From NCBI GenBank assembly GCA_003569205.1, contig BGOK01000008.1:1-64000 (forward strand): 64,000 nucleotides of DNA, read 5' to 3'. The translations under genes were made by a program, and so were the position numbers. The notes beneath the pieces are model-generated. The model saw nothing but the letters and a program-made list of their open reading frames with translations, searched no databases and was not told the DNA's origin. Shown piece after piece: positions 44,902 through 53,430 of this stretch; position 1 is the stretch's first letter; each line of letters opens with the position of its first letter. This DNA is from Verrucomicrobiota bacterium (GTDB lineage: Bacteria; Verrucomicrobiota; Verrucomicrobiia; Opitutales; UBA953).

Positions 44902-46197
44902 CTACCTCCTTACGCCACGCAAACCTGGCGTGAAGATCGGTCCATCGAGGAAGGGCTTCACGTTCGCGGGCGCACCGGCTTTCTCCATGAGTTCGCGCAA
45001 TTCAGCGTCGGGCTTACCGACAAGGAAGAGCGGCAGGTAACCGCCCGCAGGCAGGGACCCGCCTTTCTTATGCCAAGGGGCGGTCTTATAATCGATGGTG
45101 ACGAAAGCCCCGTAGGCACCGCCAGATTCACCGAGCACAATGGTCACGTCGGTATCCGTGCTCGGATTCATGTGCACCCAATCACCGTAGACGAAGTTGA
45201 AATTATTAGTCGGGGAGCGGGCCGGCAGTCCCTGCACTGGTTCAGTACTCTGCTTCCAATCTGCGGCGTAATAGTTCTTCACCGAATCTCCCGGCATGTG
45301 CTTGAGGCTTCCGTCGAGCACGACCTTTCCGTTGACGATGACGAGCAGGACGTTGTCACAGCCGCCAACAAAGCGGAACTGATCGGCGAAGGGCGCGCGA
45401 ATCCTACCGCGATAGACACCGAGCCACAGCACCGGGGCCACTTCTTTCTCCACCCCGAAGGCCTTAGGGGCTTCGGACGCACTCATCGTTGGCTGGAAGA
45501 TACCATTGGCCGAAAGTACGGCGTCCGCATGGTAATACTTGTCGAGCGCCAGGGTCGCATCGCCCTTGGCTGAGATGATTTTACGGATCGCCCGGAAGTA
45601 ATCAGAGATTTCGTCGTCGGTGTAGCCGTAAGTACTGACACCAGGCTTAAGCGTAATGAGCGGCTTTTTATCCCGGGAGCGTTTGATGTCCCAGAATTCA
45701 CCAATCAAGCCGTTGCCCGCCCCGCGGCCACCAAAGAGCGAAACAAAGTTTTTCCCGTTACCCACCCCGACGCCCATTCCACTGCCGATCCCGCCACCAG
45801 AGCCGCCACCAAAGCCCTTGGAGGAACCGCCGCCCATCAGGCCCGAGTTGAGTGAGGACATCGCCACCGTGGGCACATCAGGTAAGGCAATCGTCGCCGA
45901 GGCACTCTTGGTCGTAATCCGGGCCGGGGTTTTTGCGGTCGTCTTCGGGCTCTTCGGCTGCAGACGCGTCTGGAACTGCTTGGCCTTTTCGCCCGCCGCC
46001 CCACCGCCCGAACCCGTCGCGAAGCTCCCGGGATCTTTTTTCACGGACTCCTTCGTCACTGAAATAATCAGGAACGCCGCAATCAGCACCAAAATGACGT
46101 GGATGGTCACCGACACCACAAAACCTTCTCCGCCCACCCGTTGCCACAGCGGGCGCCGGCGGTTAGGGACGACTTCGTCAGAGGGGGGTTCGCTCAC
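44902..46197 (-). CDS. Membrane-anchored Gly-rich protein with PA14-like domain
   Basis: 431 residues. Membrane helix (about 28-48), the same linker as the 35,467 paralogue (FATGSGGGAAGEKA, TAKTPARITTKSASATIALP), the Gly-rich tract SKGFGGGSGGGIGSG, then a different C-terminal domain. GLIGEFWDIKRSRDKKP, RIRAPFADQFRFVGGCDN and VIVNGKVVLDGS look like a PA14 beta-sandwich, usually carbohydrate-binding. Likely periplasmic. Function unknown; the shared module with swapped ends is the main clue. Confidence 0.72.
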   Translation of the reverse strand: MSEPPSDEVVPNRRRPLWQRVGGEGFVVSVTIHVILVLIAAFLIISVTKESVKKDPGSFATGSGGGAAGEKAKQFQTRLQPKSPKTTAKTPARITTKSASATIALPDVPTVAMSSLNSGLMGGGSSKGFGGGSGGGIGSGMGVGVGNGKNFVSLFGGRGAGNGLIGEFWDIKRSRDKKPLITLKPGVSTYGYTDDEISDYFRAIRKIISAKGDATLALDKYYHADAVLSANGIFQPTMSASEAPKAFGVEKEVAPVLWLGVYRGRIRAPFADQFRFVGGCDNVLLVIVNGKVVLDGSLKHMPGDSVKNYYAADWKQSTEPVQGLPARSPTNNFNFVYGDWVHMNPSTDTDVTIVLGESGGAYGAFVTIDYKTAPWHKKGGSLPAGGYLPLFLVGKPDAELRELMEKAGAPANVKPFLDGPIFTPGLRGVRR

Positions 46198-46500
46198 AGG
46201 GGGTAATATTAGGACTCAACGATAAACCGCAAGCCCACGAAAGCGCTAGCGGCGATATGAGCGGAAGTGAATGGCATTGGACGCCACGCGACCACCCAAT
46301 GAAGGAAATAGCCCTCAGCGGTTGGCGGATAGAGAATGGCTTTGCCTCGGGTAGGGGCGCGACTGCGTCGCGTCCACTTGTCTTGAGGTAGGGTTGGCAC
46401 TGCGTGCCAACCTAGCTGCAGCTGGTAGGGACCGCACTGCGTGCCAACCTAGCTGCCTCTCGCGAGCAACGCTCGCGGGTAGGGACGATAGGACCCATCA
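46198..46500. repeat. Mosaic intergenic repeat block 5
   Basis: Includes ATGAAGGAAATAGCC with GCGGTTGGCGGATAGAGAAT (about 46,300), TAGGGGCGCGAC/GTCGCGTCC (about 46,354), TAGGGTTGGCAC/GTGCCAACCTA (about 46,386), a hybrid TAGGGACCGCAC/GTGCCAACCTA whose two arms come from different hairpin types (about 46,427), and CTCGCGAGC/GCTCGCGGG (about 46,458). Confidence 0.8.
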
Positions 46501-46510
46501 GTTTTATCGA

Positions 46511-46540
46511 TTAACCCCAGCGACCGTAAAAAGGTATAAT
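46511..46540 (+). promoter_or_regulatory. Candidate promoter of the C39-like gene
   Basis: A perfect TATAAT at 46,535-46,540, with TTAACC 18 bases upstream, 14 bases before the ATG at 46,555. The same box pair (TTAAC, 18-base spacer, TATAAT) precedes the CarF-like gene. Confidence 0.45.
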
Positions 46541-46554
46541 TCTTATACTATCCC

Positions 46555-47868
46555 ATGCGTTTCCTCTTCGCCCTACTCTTCGCGAGCACCCTAGCCTTGG
46601 CCCAGAAAACCGAGCGCGTCGCAGTGGAGCTCCCGACCTTCACTGGCCCCAGCGAGTTTGATAGCTTCCTCGACAACGAAAAGGTCATCCAGTCTTCCGC
46701 CGAAGACTTTGTCGCCAAGAATAACCGCTTTGTCTTTACGTCGGAGAAGAAGGATTCGGCGCGGGTCGACGGTAAACGCTACCCGAAGAGCCTTGCCCCG
46801 ACATTTCAGTCCATCCCCCTCGTCGAGTCCGTGATACGCTTCGACAAGACTGGCAATGAACTCACCCTGATAATTCACTCCATCGGCGACCTCGGTCTAA
46901 TCAACGAGGCGAAATTCAATGAAATAGTCGAAACCCTCACCAAGGCCCTGACGAAGTCGTACGGCACCCCCACCATCCCAGTCAGCGCGGCCTCGGTGAT
47001 TGTCCGTGCCAAGGGGCTTGTTTGGAAATGTCCCGCGGGGAGCGTCCGTCTGGAATGGAGCAGTGTGCGCGCGGACCGGGCCAAAGGTACTCCTTACCGG
47101 GCGGAGTTCATCCGCGTGGTCTGCGGACCCGCCCAGACGCTCGCCACTCGCAGCGCGGCCGCCCTACGCTGGAATCCCGCCGACCAGCTACGCACCAACC
47201 CCCAGGGCGATAAGTGGATTACCTCTGTCCCAATGGTCGACCAAGGTCCCAAGGGGTACTGCGCCGTCGCCACTGGGGAGCGCGTGCTTCGCTACTACGG
47301 TAAAGATGCCGACCAGCATGAGTTAGCGCAGGCCTGTCAGACTGACGGCGGCACTAGCGGACAAAAATTTGAAGAGCAGATGAAACGGGTCGCGACGCGC
47401 TTCGGCCTTCGCTTCCAGACCTATCTCTCCGGCACAGATGATCGCCTGATCTCAAAAATCATCAAGGACTACACTATTGCCGGTAAAAAGAAGGACGGGA
47501 CACCCATTCCCGCACTACTGACTCAGAATCCGTATTTATTCTACCGGGCACTCAACGTCCTGAACCCCGAGCAACTTGCCGCCGTTCGACAGGCCGATAA
47601 GGTTGGCATCGCCAACTTAGATCGAGCTGTCCGTGAGTGCATCGATCGGGCCAACCCTGTCATCTGGGGTGTCCATCTCGGCATAGTCCCGGAGCCTGAT
47701 ATCCCCCAAGCGCAGGGCGGGCACATTCGCCTCATCATTGGCTATAACGACAAGACCGCTGAGATCCTCTACACCGATTCGTGGGGCCCCAAGCACGAGC
47801 TCAAGCGCATGAAGCTTGCTGACGCTTGGGCAGCGACTTTCGGCCTCTACGTGATGCGCCCGAACTGA
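46555..47868 (+). CDS. Secreted C39-like cysteine protease
   Basis: 437 residues with a signal peptide (1-16). N-terminal half (about 20-200) is an unassigned alpha-beta region. The C-terminal half (about 220-435) is papain-like: Q230 and C236 in VDQGPKGYCAVATGERVLRY, His390 in GGHIRLIIGYND and Asp408 in LYTDSWG. That is the C39_2 arrangement. Predicted periplasmic or secreted protease; target unknown. It does not neighbour a bacteriocin exporter. Confidence 0.75.
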   Translation: MRFLFALLFASTLALAQKTERVAVELPTFTGPSEFDSFLDNEKVIQSSAEDFVAKNNRFVFTSEKKDSARVDGKRYPKSLAPTFQSIPLVESVIRFDKTGNELTLIIHSIGDLGLINEAKFNEIVETLTKALTKSYGTPTIPVSAASVIVRAKGLVWKCPAGSVRLEWSSVRADRAKGTPYRAEFIRVVCGPAQTLATRSAAALRWNPADQLRTNPQGDKWITSVPMVDQGPKGYCAVATGERVLRYYGKDADQHELAQACQTDGGTSGQKFEEQMKRVATRFGLRFQTYLSGTDDRLISKIIKDYTIAGKKKDGTPIPALLTQNPYLFYRALNVLNPEQLAAVRQADKVGIANLDRAVRECIDRANPVIWGVHLGIVPEPDIPQAQGGHIRLIIGYNDKTAEILYTDSWGPKHELKRMKLADAWAATFGLYVMRPN

Positions 47869-48247
47869 GGTCGGCCAGGGGCTACACAGGTATCGGGTTG
47901 GCACCACGTGCGGTCCTAATTGCCTCTCGCGAGCAACGCTCGCGGGTAGGGGCAAGGCTCTGCCTTGCACTCCGTAACAGGAGGGCGCGGCGAAGCCACG
48001 CCCCTACCTTCCCGTCTTTTGCACCGGCCGCAGGCCGATTTGTACCTTTGCACTTTTGCACCTGTCTCTCCCCTTTCCCCTAGCCAACTATACTCCAGCC
48101 CACCAGTCCCCTCACGTACTCTGTAATCCGTACTCTGTACTCTGTACTCGATTCCGCACCCAGTACTCCGTTACCCCCACGCTAGTACTTTCCCCTATTT
48201 TCGTTTATTTCGTTTACGCTCGGTCACCTATTCTAAAGGCTTTAGGA
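47869..48247. repeat. Mosaic intergenic repeat block 6
   Basis: Starts with a partial ACCACGTGCGGTCCTAATTGCC arm, then a full three-hairpin module (about 47,921-48,007), GCACCGGCCGCAGGCCG with GCACTTTTGCAC, and TGTACTC tandem runs (about 48,116-48,152). The last ~90 bases are AT-richer and probably hold the promoter of the toxin-antitoxin pair. Confidence 0.8.
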
Positions 48248-48697
48248 ATGTCCACCGCACCTTACCGCTATCGTCAGTCCGCCGGACTCGACCTCTCCGT
48301 CGAAGAGCGGGTCTCCTTGGCTGAGCTCGTGGCCGAAGCCAAGCCGACGGCACGCCTACACCTGCAAGTCGGCAAGCGCCGCCCCGTCCTGATTCCGCAG
48401 GCCCTGCAAGCACGCATCATCGAGGTCCTGCAGTTGGCTTCTTCTGGCCAGCCCGTGTCAGTTCAGGCGCTCACCAAGACACTGTCTACCCAGCAAGCGG
48501 CTGACCGCCTAGGGGTCTCACGACCTCACGTTGTCTCCTTAATCGAATCAGGACTACTACCGGCGACCAAGACGGGGACGCACCGTCGCATCCGCCCGTG
48601 CGACCTCGCCGCCTATGAGGCCAAACAAGTCAAACAGCGCTCCCAGGCATTGAGTGGCTTGATGAAGGCGACCCGGCAACTTGGCCTAGGCTACTAA
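48248..48697 (+). CDS. Helix-turn-helix antitoxin of a PIN-type TA pair
   Basis: 149 residues from the ATG at 48,248, which has TTTAGGA just upstream; the longer frame is repeat-derived. The excisionase/MerR-like helix-turn-helix is in LSTQQAADRLGVSRPHVVSLIESG followed by TKTGTHRRIR (about 85-125), read in pieces no longer than a motif. The gene lies 23 bases before a PIN-domain gene. In such pairs the HTH protein neutralises the toxin and represses the operon. Confidence 0.8.
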   Translation: MSTAPYRYRQSAGLDLSVEERVSLAELVAEAKPTARLHLQVGKRRPVLIPQALQARIIEVLQLASSGQPVSVQALTKTLSTQQAADRLGVSRPHVVSLIESGLLPATKTGTHRRIRPCDLAAYEAKQVKQRSQALSGLMKATRQLGLGY

Positions 48698-48720
48698 AGA
48701 TCATCTAGTTGCCGAGGGAC

Positions 48721-49278
48721 ATGCCCCAGGCCATCCTTTTTCTGGACGCTAACGTCCTCTACTCGGCTTGTTGCCGCGACCTCCTCCTGGAGTTAGCCCT
48801 CGCTGGACTCTGTCGATGCCGTTGGTCGGAACAGGTCTTGGCTGAGACGCGACGAGCTCTCCTTCGGCAACGGCCTGACATTTCAGGGCACAACGTTGAT
48901 CGGCTCTTTGCGCTCATGGCCCAAGCCTGCCCAGATGCTCTGACGCAAACACGCCGCCCGCCTTTACCCACCCCTATTCCCTACGCAGACCCAGCCGATA
49001 TCCACGTCGTACATGCTGCCTACGCCGCCCACGCCACGACCATCCTTACCTTTAACCTCAAACACTTTCGAGCCTCGGCCTTAGCCACCCTCGACCTCCA
49101 AGTCCTAAGCCCAGACACCTGGCTACCTGAACTGCTCGAGGCCCAACCAGCCCGCTGCCTTCAGGCCATCGAAACCTGCCGACTGCGACTCTGTCGCCCT
49201 AGCCTCAGTCAACCCGCCCACCGCCAAGCCATGCGTCGCGCCGGCCTCGTCCGCTTAGCTACAAACCTTTCGAAATGA
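48721..49278 (+). CDS. PIN-domain ribonuclease toxin (VapC-like)
   Basis: 185 residues from the ATG at 48,721; a TTG at 48,709 in the same frame is possible. PIN-domain acidic residues: FLDANVLYS near the start, an Arg/Glu helix in EQVLAETRRALL, and the YADPADIHVV block, followed by ILTFNLKHF. Predicted Mg-dependent RNase that blocks translation. Paired with the preceding HTH gene. Confidence 0.82.
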   Translation: MPQAILFLDANVLYSACCRDLLLELALAGLCRCRWSEQVLAETRRALLRQRPDISGHNVDRLFALMAQACPDALTQTRRPPLPTPIPYADPADIHVVHAAYAAHATTILTFNLKHFRASALATLDLQVLSPDTWLPELLEAQPARCLQAIETCRLRLCRPSLSQPAHRQAMRRAGLVRLATNLSK

Positions 49279-49674
49279 TACCGAGGACACGTTGACCCTT
49301 GAATCTTTAATTGGAGGAATGGCTCCTGCCTTGGGTAGGGACCGCACCACGTGCGGTCCTAATTGCCTCGGGTAGGGTTGGCACTGCGTGCCAACCTAGC
49401 TGCCTCTCGCGAGCAACGCTCGCGGGTAGGGGCAAGGCTCTGCCTTGCACACCGTAATAGGAGGGCGCGACGAAGCCACGCCCCTACCTGATGCCTTTCA
49501 AGTCCGTAATCTGTACTCTGAACTCTGTACTCTTCTCTGCGTCTGCCACGCCCCTACCTCATGCCTTCAAAATCTGTAATCCGAACTCCGTACTCTGTAC
49601 TCCTCTAGGGCAGCACGCGGTGCTGCCCCTACCTTTCCCCAACCAGTCCCCATGCGAAGGCTCCGCCTTCGCGC
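49279..49674. repeat. Mosaic intergenic repeat block 7
   Basis: Between convergent genes. Contains in order TAGGGACCGCAC/GTGCGGTCCTA, TAGGGTTGGCAC/GTGCCAACCTA, a full three-hairpin module (about 49,404-49,490), TGTACTC tandem runs twice, TAGGGCAGCAC/GTGCTGCCCCTA and a final GCGAAGGCTCC/GCCTTCGC hairpin. Confidence 0.85.
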
Positions 49675-50394
49675 TCACTTCCCTTGATGCTTCAGGGCGC
49701 TCTTCCGGGCCTTGGCGATTTCTTCCTCAGTCAACGCATAGCCCTGCTTGGCTCCGCCCATCAAGCGACCAACGGAGGAGGCTTCGGACTTATCGGGGTG
49801 CGTTAAAGTGAGGTTATGCCCGAGCTCATGGGCGATGGTGCGGGCCAAGGATCCGACCTTCATCGGCTCCCGCTCGACCAGTAATACTTTCACCGGCGGC
49901 TTCTCGCCGCGCGAGGCTTTATCCGTCCAAACGCCAACGACCGCCTGATTGCCGCCGAGATTCGCATAACCCTGATAGGTCGCGCCGATATAGGGCAAGA
50001 GGTAGACGTTCAGCGCGGCACGAAGCTGTTGGGCTGGATCGAGGAGCTTACCGATGGCCGCGGTGCGACCTGATCCCGTAACCTCTTCCTCGCCGCGCTT
50101 GGAATTCTCCACCACCGCCAAGAGCTCTCTAAAATCCTTCGGCTTCAGCAGTGCTTCGGGTTGGGCGCGCTCCACCACGAACTGAATCCCCGCCGGCTTC
50201 CAGATTCGATTCACCTCTGCGAGCACTGGCCCTGTGAGGTCTTCAGGCTTCACCCAATTCTCCATCACCTGACCCTTGACGGTCATCGTAGCCCCTTGCG
50301 TCAGGTGAAAACGAATCGGCAAGGTAATGATCGGCTCCGCCGCGGAAACACCGAGGCCGAGCAACAGCATGCATACAGAGGGGAGCCACTTCAT
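49675..50394 (-). CDS. Secreted metzincin-like zinc metalloprotease
   Basis: 239 residues with a signal peptide. Extended zinc motif HELGHNLTLTH (H189, E190, H193, H199), with a later Met (RLM, M212) as Met-turn candidate. This suggests a metzincin related to reprolysins or matrixins. The N-terminal part (about 20-150) builds the five-stranded half of the domain. Probably extracellular; no inhibitor or exporter adjacent. Confidence 0.8.
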   Translation of the reverse strand: MKWLPSVCMLLLGLGVSAAEPIITLPIRFHLTQGATMTVKGQVMENWVKPEDLTGPVLAEVNRIWKPAGIQFVVERAQPEALLKPKDFRELLAVVENSKRGEEEVTGSGRTAAIGKLLDPAQQLRAALNVYLLPYIGATYQGYANLGGNQAVVGVWTDKASRGEKPPVKVLLVEREPMKVGSLARTIAHELGHNLTLTHPDKSEASSVGRLMGGAKQGYALTEEEIAKARKSALKHQGK

Positions 50395-50435
50395 CCCCCC
50401 AACCTTACCCTCCCCCGCCCCGCCTGCAATCCTCG

Positions 50436-50462
50436 GGTAGGGACAGCACGTGCTGTCCTAGC
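50436..50462. repeat. TAGGGACAGCAC hairpin
   Basis: TAGGGACAGCAC joined directly to GTGCTGTCCTA. A single member of the window-wide hairpin family, lying upstream of the metalloprotease gene. Confidence 0.7.
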
Positions 50463-50542
50463 TGCATACTAGGTCCGTAGGCAGTGTGACCCTACCATTG
50501 CACATTCCTACGTCGCGCGACGACTCAGCCCTGCCATATTCA

Positions 50543-50638
50543 TCAATGCAGTCCTCGACGTATCCATCGACTCTACCCTCGATGCAGTCTTCGACCCTGT
50601 CATCGATTCCATCATCGACTCCACCCTCCATCAGCCCG
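50543..50638. repeat. Degenerate 12-base minisatellite
   Basis: Eight imperfect 12-base units, most starting TCGA (50,555, 50,567, 50,579, 50,591, 50,603, 50,615), with consensus TCGAYYCHNYCM. It overlaps the last bases of the Dabb gene. The open + frame across it would repeat Ser/Thr/Pro and is not regarded as a gene. Confidence 0.7.
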
Positions 50639-50939
50639 CGACGTAATCTACCACTAAGACCTTATCGAGGACGCCGCCGAGGAGGGCGACGAATTCCTGG
50701 TGGGCGGGCTCATGGAGGTACTGCGTTTCGAGGACCTCCTTCGACGCGAAGGTCACCGTGAAGATGTGGGTGAAGCCCTGGTCGAGGCCTTCCGGGCTCA
50801 CGTTGATCCCGCATTCAAACGCCTGGATTGCCGGCAGCTTGCCCGGCAGCGCCTTGAACGCATCGACGATGCCCTGCACCTTCGCGGCCGGAGCGTCGTC
50901 CTTGAACTTGAACATCACGATGTGACGGTAGGAACTCAT
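50631..50939 (-). CDS. Dabb-family (stress-responsive A/B barrel) protein
   Basis: 102 residues from the ATG at 50,939; the longer frame is rejected. The family pattern is complete: RHIVMFKFKDDAPAAKVQ, then PAIQAFECGINVSPE, FTHIFTVTFASKEVLE and YLHEPAHQEFV. Members form a dimeric alpha-beta barrel; bacterial functions are mostly unknown. Confidence 0.88.
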   Translation of the reverse strand: MSSYRHIVMFKFKDDAPAAKVQGIVDAFKALPGKLPAIQAFECGINVSPEGLDQGFTHIFTVTFASKEVLETQYLHEPAHQEFVALLGGVLDKVLVVDYVAG

Positions 50940-51230
50940 GACCCTAGCGAGGCCCAGAGCCGCGTGGCCGTCAAGAGCAGTGAGTAAGGCATCTCGCTTC
51001 CACATGAGTGGAACTCCTAAATGGCATCGTTTGACTGTAGCGACTGGTAAACGAGATGCTGACTGGGGTATCGCAGCATGCAGACAACTAAACGACAACC
51101 ACCCAGCCGCTTTGGGCTTGCGGGAAATTGGCTTAAGTTAATCAACAATTACATAACGGCCCGCTTCTCTACGTCGAAAGACGCACGAGCGGGTCTTTCT
51201 ATTTCCGGACAAGCTTCGAGCAGCTTCGGC

Positions 51231-52454
51231 CTATCGCTTGGTGGGCCGAGGCGGGATGTAGATACCTTCACCCCAATGCTCCTTAAGGAGCTGGTCCCAT
51301 CGCGTTTGCTGCTCGGGGCTCAAACCAAGGTACCCCTTAGGCAAGACCGGCCCTTCCTCGTTACCGGTATCCGGCGCCGCCCGCGGCTGAAGGCGGAAGA
51401 GGTGGCCCTGCGCACCAGTCAAATGGAAGCCAAAGATTACCCACCAGACTTGGTTCCAGGTTAGCCGGCGCTTGGACCACTCCACGGCTTCGCTCCAAAT
51501 GAGAGGGCCCCCATTATACAGACCACGCCGAACGCGCGAGTCGATGGTCAGCCACTGGACGCCGGGCTCGCGCGCGTCGATGGCGGCGACCACTGCCGGC
51601 GCTCCGTTTGCCAGGCCGATCTGGAAAATCTTTTCGACGGCGAAGGCGCGGCCATCGGCCAGTTTGAGCAATGGCCCCCGAATCAAAATCCCGAACTCGG
51701 CCTCGACCGCCCACGTCCAAGCCGCGTAGCGATCCGACTGCAGCCGCCCTTGGTCTACCCAGTGCAGGATGAGACCATTAACACCGGCTAGGTTAGCGGT
51801 CGCTTCTTCGGCCTGCGCCTTCCACCGGGCTACCTCCGCCTCCCGATCCTGGACGACCTCGAGCAAGTTATCGCTCGAGCGTTCAAGATCCTCAAGCTGG
51901 GCGATCTTTGCGCGGTACTCGGGGTCTTGGAGTTGGGCCTGACTGACCAACCGTTCCAGCTCCTCGTGGATGTCAGCGGCCTTCAACGGGCCCGGCTTGA
52001 GCGTTCGCCGACCGTCCTTGACGACCGCCTTACGCGCACGCTGGAGCTCGCGCTCAGCCCGCTTCTCGAGCGCCGGAATCTTTGACTTACGTACATAAAC
52101 CACTCCATCGATAGAGGATCCAGGGCCACGCTCAATATAGCTAGAGTCGGTCGTGAAGCCCAGCTCCCCAAGGAAGTCACCCAGCTCGGAATTACTGCCT
52201 CGATCTGGAACCGTCACGTAGCTGGACGGCTCCAAGCCGATTTTCTCCGCCTGCGCGGCGAGCGTCTCGTGCTGCGTGAGCAGATCCTCGACCCAAGATG
52301 GCAGGTTATCGACTAAGTCGTCATCCGAGCCGACCACTAAGTAAGCTGGGTTATCGCACAGCTTGCTCAGCGCATCGCCGTCGTCGTCGTTGGAGCTGTT
52401 GTATTCAGGGGCTTCGCCGTCGTGGAAACCATTTGGGCCAATGGAGGAACTCAT
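51231..52454 (-). CDS. Hypothetical coiled-coil protein
   Basis: 407 residues, no recognised family. N-terminus is acidic and Asn/Asp-rich; a long charged coiled coil (about 130-225, with RAERELQRARKAV and LEDLERSSDNLLEVVQDREA) follows; the C-terminal half is Trp-rich and globular (LILHWVDQGRLQSDRYAAW, RRLTWNQVWWVIFGFHL). No signal peptide. Composition and codon use match the neighbours, so it is probably a real gene. May belong to a mobile or phage-like accessory set. Confidence 0.5.
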   Translation of the reverse strand: MSSSIGPNGFHDGEAPEYNSSNDDDGDALSKLCDNPAYLVVGSDDDLVDNLPSWVEDLLTQHETLAAQAEKIGLEPSSYVTVPDRGSNSELGDFLGELGFTTDSSYIERGPGSSIDGVVYVRKSKIPALEKRAERELQRARKAVVKDGRRTLKPGPLKAADIHEELERLVSQAQLQDPEYRAKIAQLEDLERSSDNLLEVVQDREAEVARWKAQAEEATANLAGVNGLILHWVDQGRLQSDRYAAWTWAVEAEFGILIRGPLLKLADGRAFAVEKIFQIGLANGAPAVVAAIDAREPGVQWLTIDSRVRRGLYNGGPLIWSEAVEWSKRRLTWNQVWWVIFGFHLTGAQGHLFRLQPRAAPDTGNEEGPVLPKGYLGLSPEQQTRWDQLLKEHWGEGIYIPPRPTKR

Positions 52455-52525
52455 AGTATCGATAGCATGCCTCGCTCATCCCATCTGTCCACCCACCCGC
52501 TTGTCATAGAGTGACATAGCCTCGT

Positions 52526-52558
52526 GGTAGGGTTGGCACTGCGTGCCAACCTAGCCTG
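52526..52558. repeat. TAGGGTTGGCAC hairpin
   Basis: TAGGGTTGGCAC-TGC-GTGCCAACCTA between two minus-strand hypothetical genes. One member of the window-wide hairpin family, 7 bases before the RNase-H-like gene's stop. Confidence 0.75.
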
Positions 52559-53225
52559 CCCTGCTATCGGCGCCCGCCGCCACGACGTACTCTACGAGGT
52601 GCTTCATACCCAAGACGTCTTGGCGGTTGTATTCGATGAGGTTGGTCCAATCCCGGCGGGCTTCGTTGGTGAGTTCGCGGTGGATACCGCCGCGCTTGGC
52701 GAGGAGCGTGCGAAGGCGGCCCAAGATCGAACCGGGCTGCACGCCGAGGAGATACTTTTTGTAGGTATAGCCAACCGCCGGCTGAATGAGGAAATCCTTG
52801 AGGCCGGGCTTGCGGCGCTCGCCAGCGGTTCGACACGCTTGGGCGTAAAGCTTCGGGCGGTGATTCTTGAACCATTTGGCGGCGTTCGCGTTCAGGTAGT
52901 TTGACTTGATCCACTCAGCCTGCTCCGGACACGCCTTCATCAAGAGGTCGCGCTCCGGGATGCTATAGCCAGCGATGAGGCTATTGGTGGTTTGGGCGAC
53001 GCGGACGACCTCCACGGCCAGCTCAGCCCACGGCAAGAACTCCAGGCTCCGAGCTTTGGCCGACGCAACGAGGATGGCATCATGGGCATAGGTCTTCAGT
53101 CCATCCACCCATAGCACCGACGTCAGTGCCGGCTCCGGGTCGGCGGTCCGCTTCTCCACATCGAGCCAGATCACGGGACGGACGTTATTGAGGAAGGCAG
53201 CGGTTTGCAGGGTGTAGCGGGACAT
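52551..53225 (-). CDS. RNase H-like fold nuclease-type protein
   Basis: 224 residues from the ATG at 53,225; a GTG at 53,246 is also in frame. Opening VIWLDVEKRT resembles the first acidic motif of DnaQ-like exonucleases. The ending LIEYNRQDVLGMKHLVEYV is close to the last motif of YprB-type RNase H proteins (Y-N-x-x-D-V). A middle Asp motif is not obvious, so activity is uncertain. Predicted cytosolic. Confidence 0.55.
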   Translation of the reverse strand: MSRYTLQTAAFLNNVRPVIWLDVEKRTADPEPALTSVLWVDGLKTYAHDAILVASAKARSLEFLPWAELAVEVVRVAQTTNSLIAGYSIPERDLLMKACPEQAEWIKSNYLNANAAKWFKNHRPKLYAQACRTAGERRKPGLKDFLIQPAVGYTYKKYLLGVQPGSILGRLRTLLAKRGGIHRELTNEARRDWTNLIEYNRQDVLGMKHLVEYVVAAGADSRAG

Positions 53226-53430
53226 GTGGTCATTAGTATACCCCACCTTTCCGAAAACACCGCCGCCTCACGGACATCTTTTCCGCTTTCCCCTACGGGG
53301 AAGGTTTTTGATATTCTTCCTCGACAGGGTTTCGGCTGACGATGGTCAGACCGTCTAACGACTGAAGCGGTCCGACCCCTTTCCCACCCACCCATTTGCG
53401 CTTTGAACCTTCCGCTTTAGGGTTCCTCGT

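Noticed and set aside
50486-50761. 91-residue Ser/Thr/Pro-rich plus-strand frame
   Set aside because: It is the translation of the 12-base minisatellite and runs antisense into the Dabb gene.
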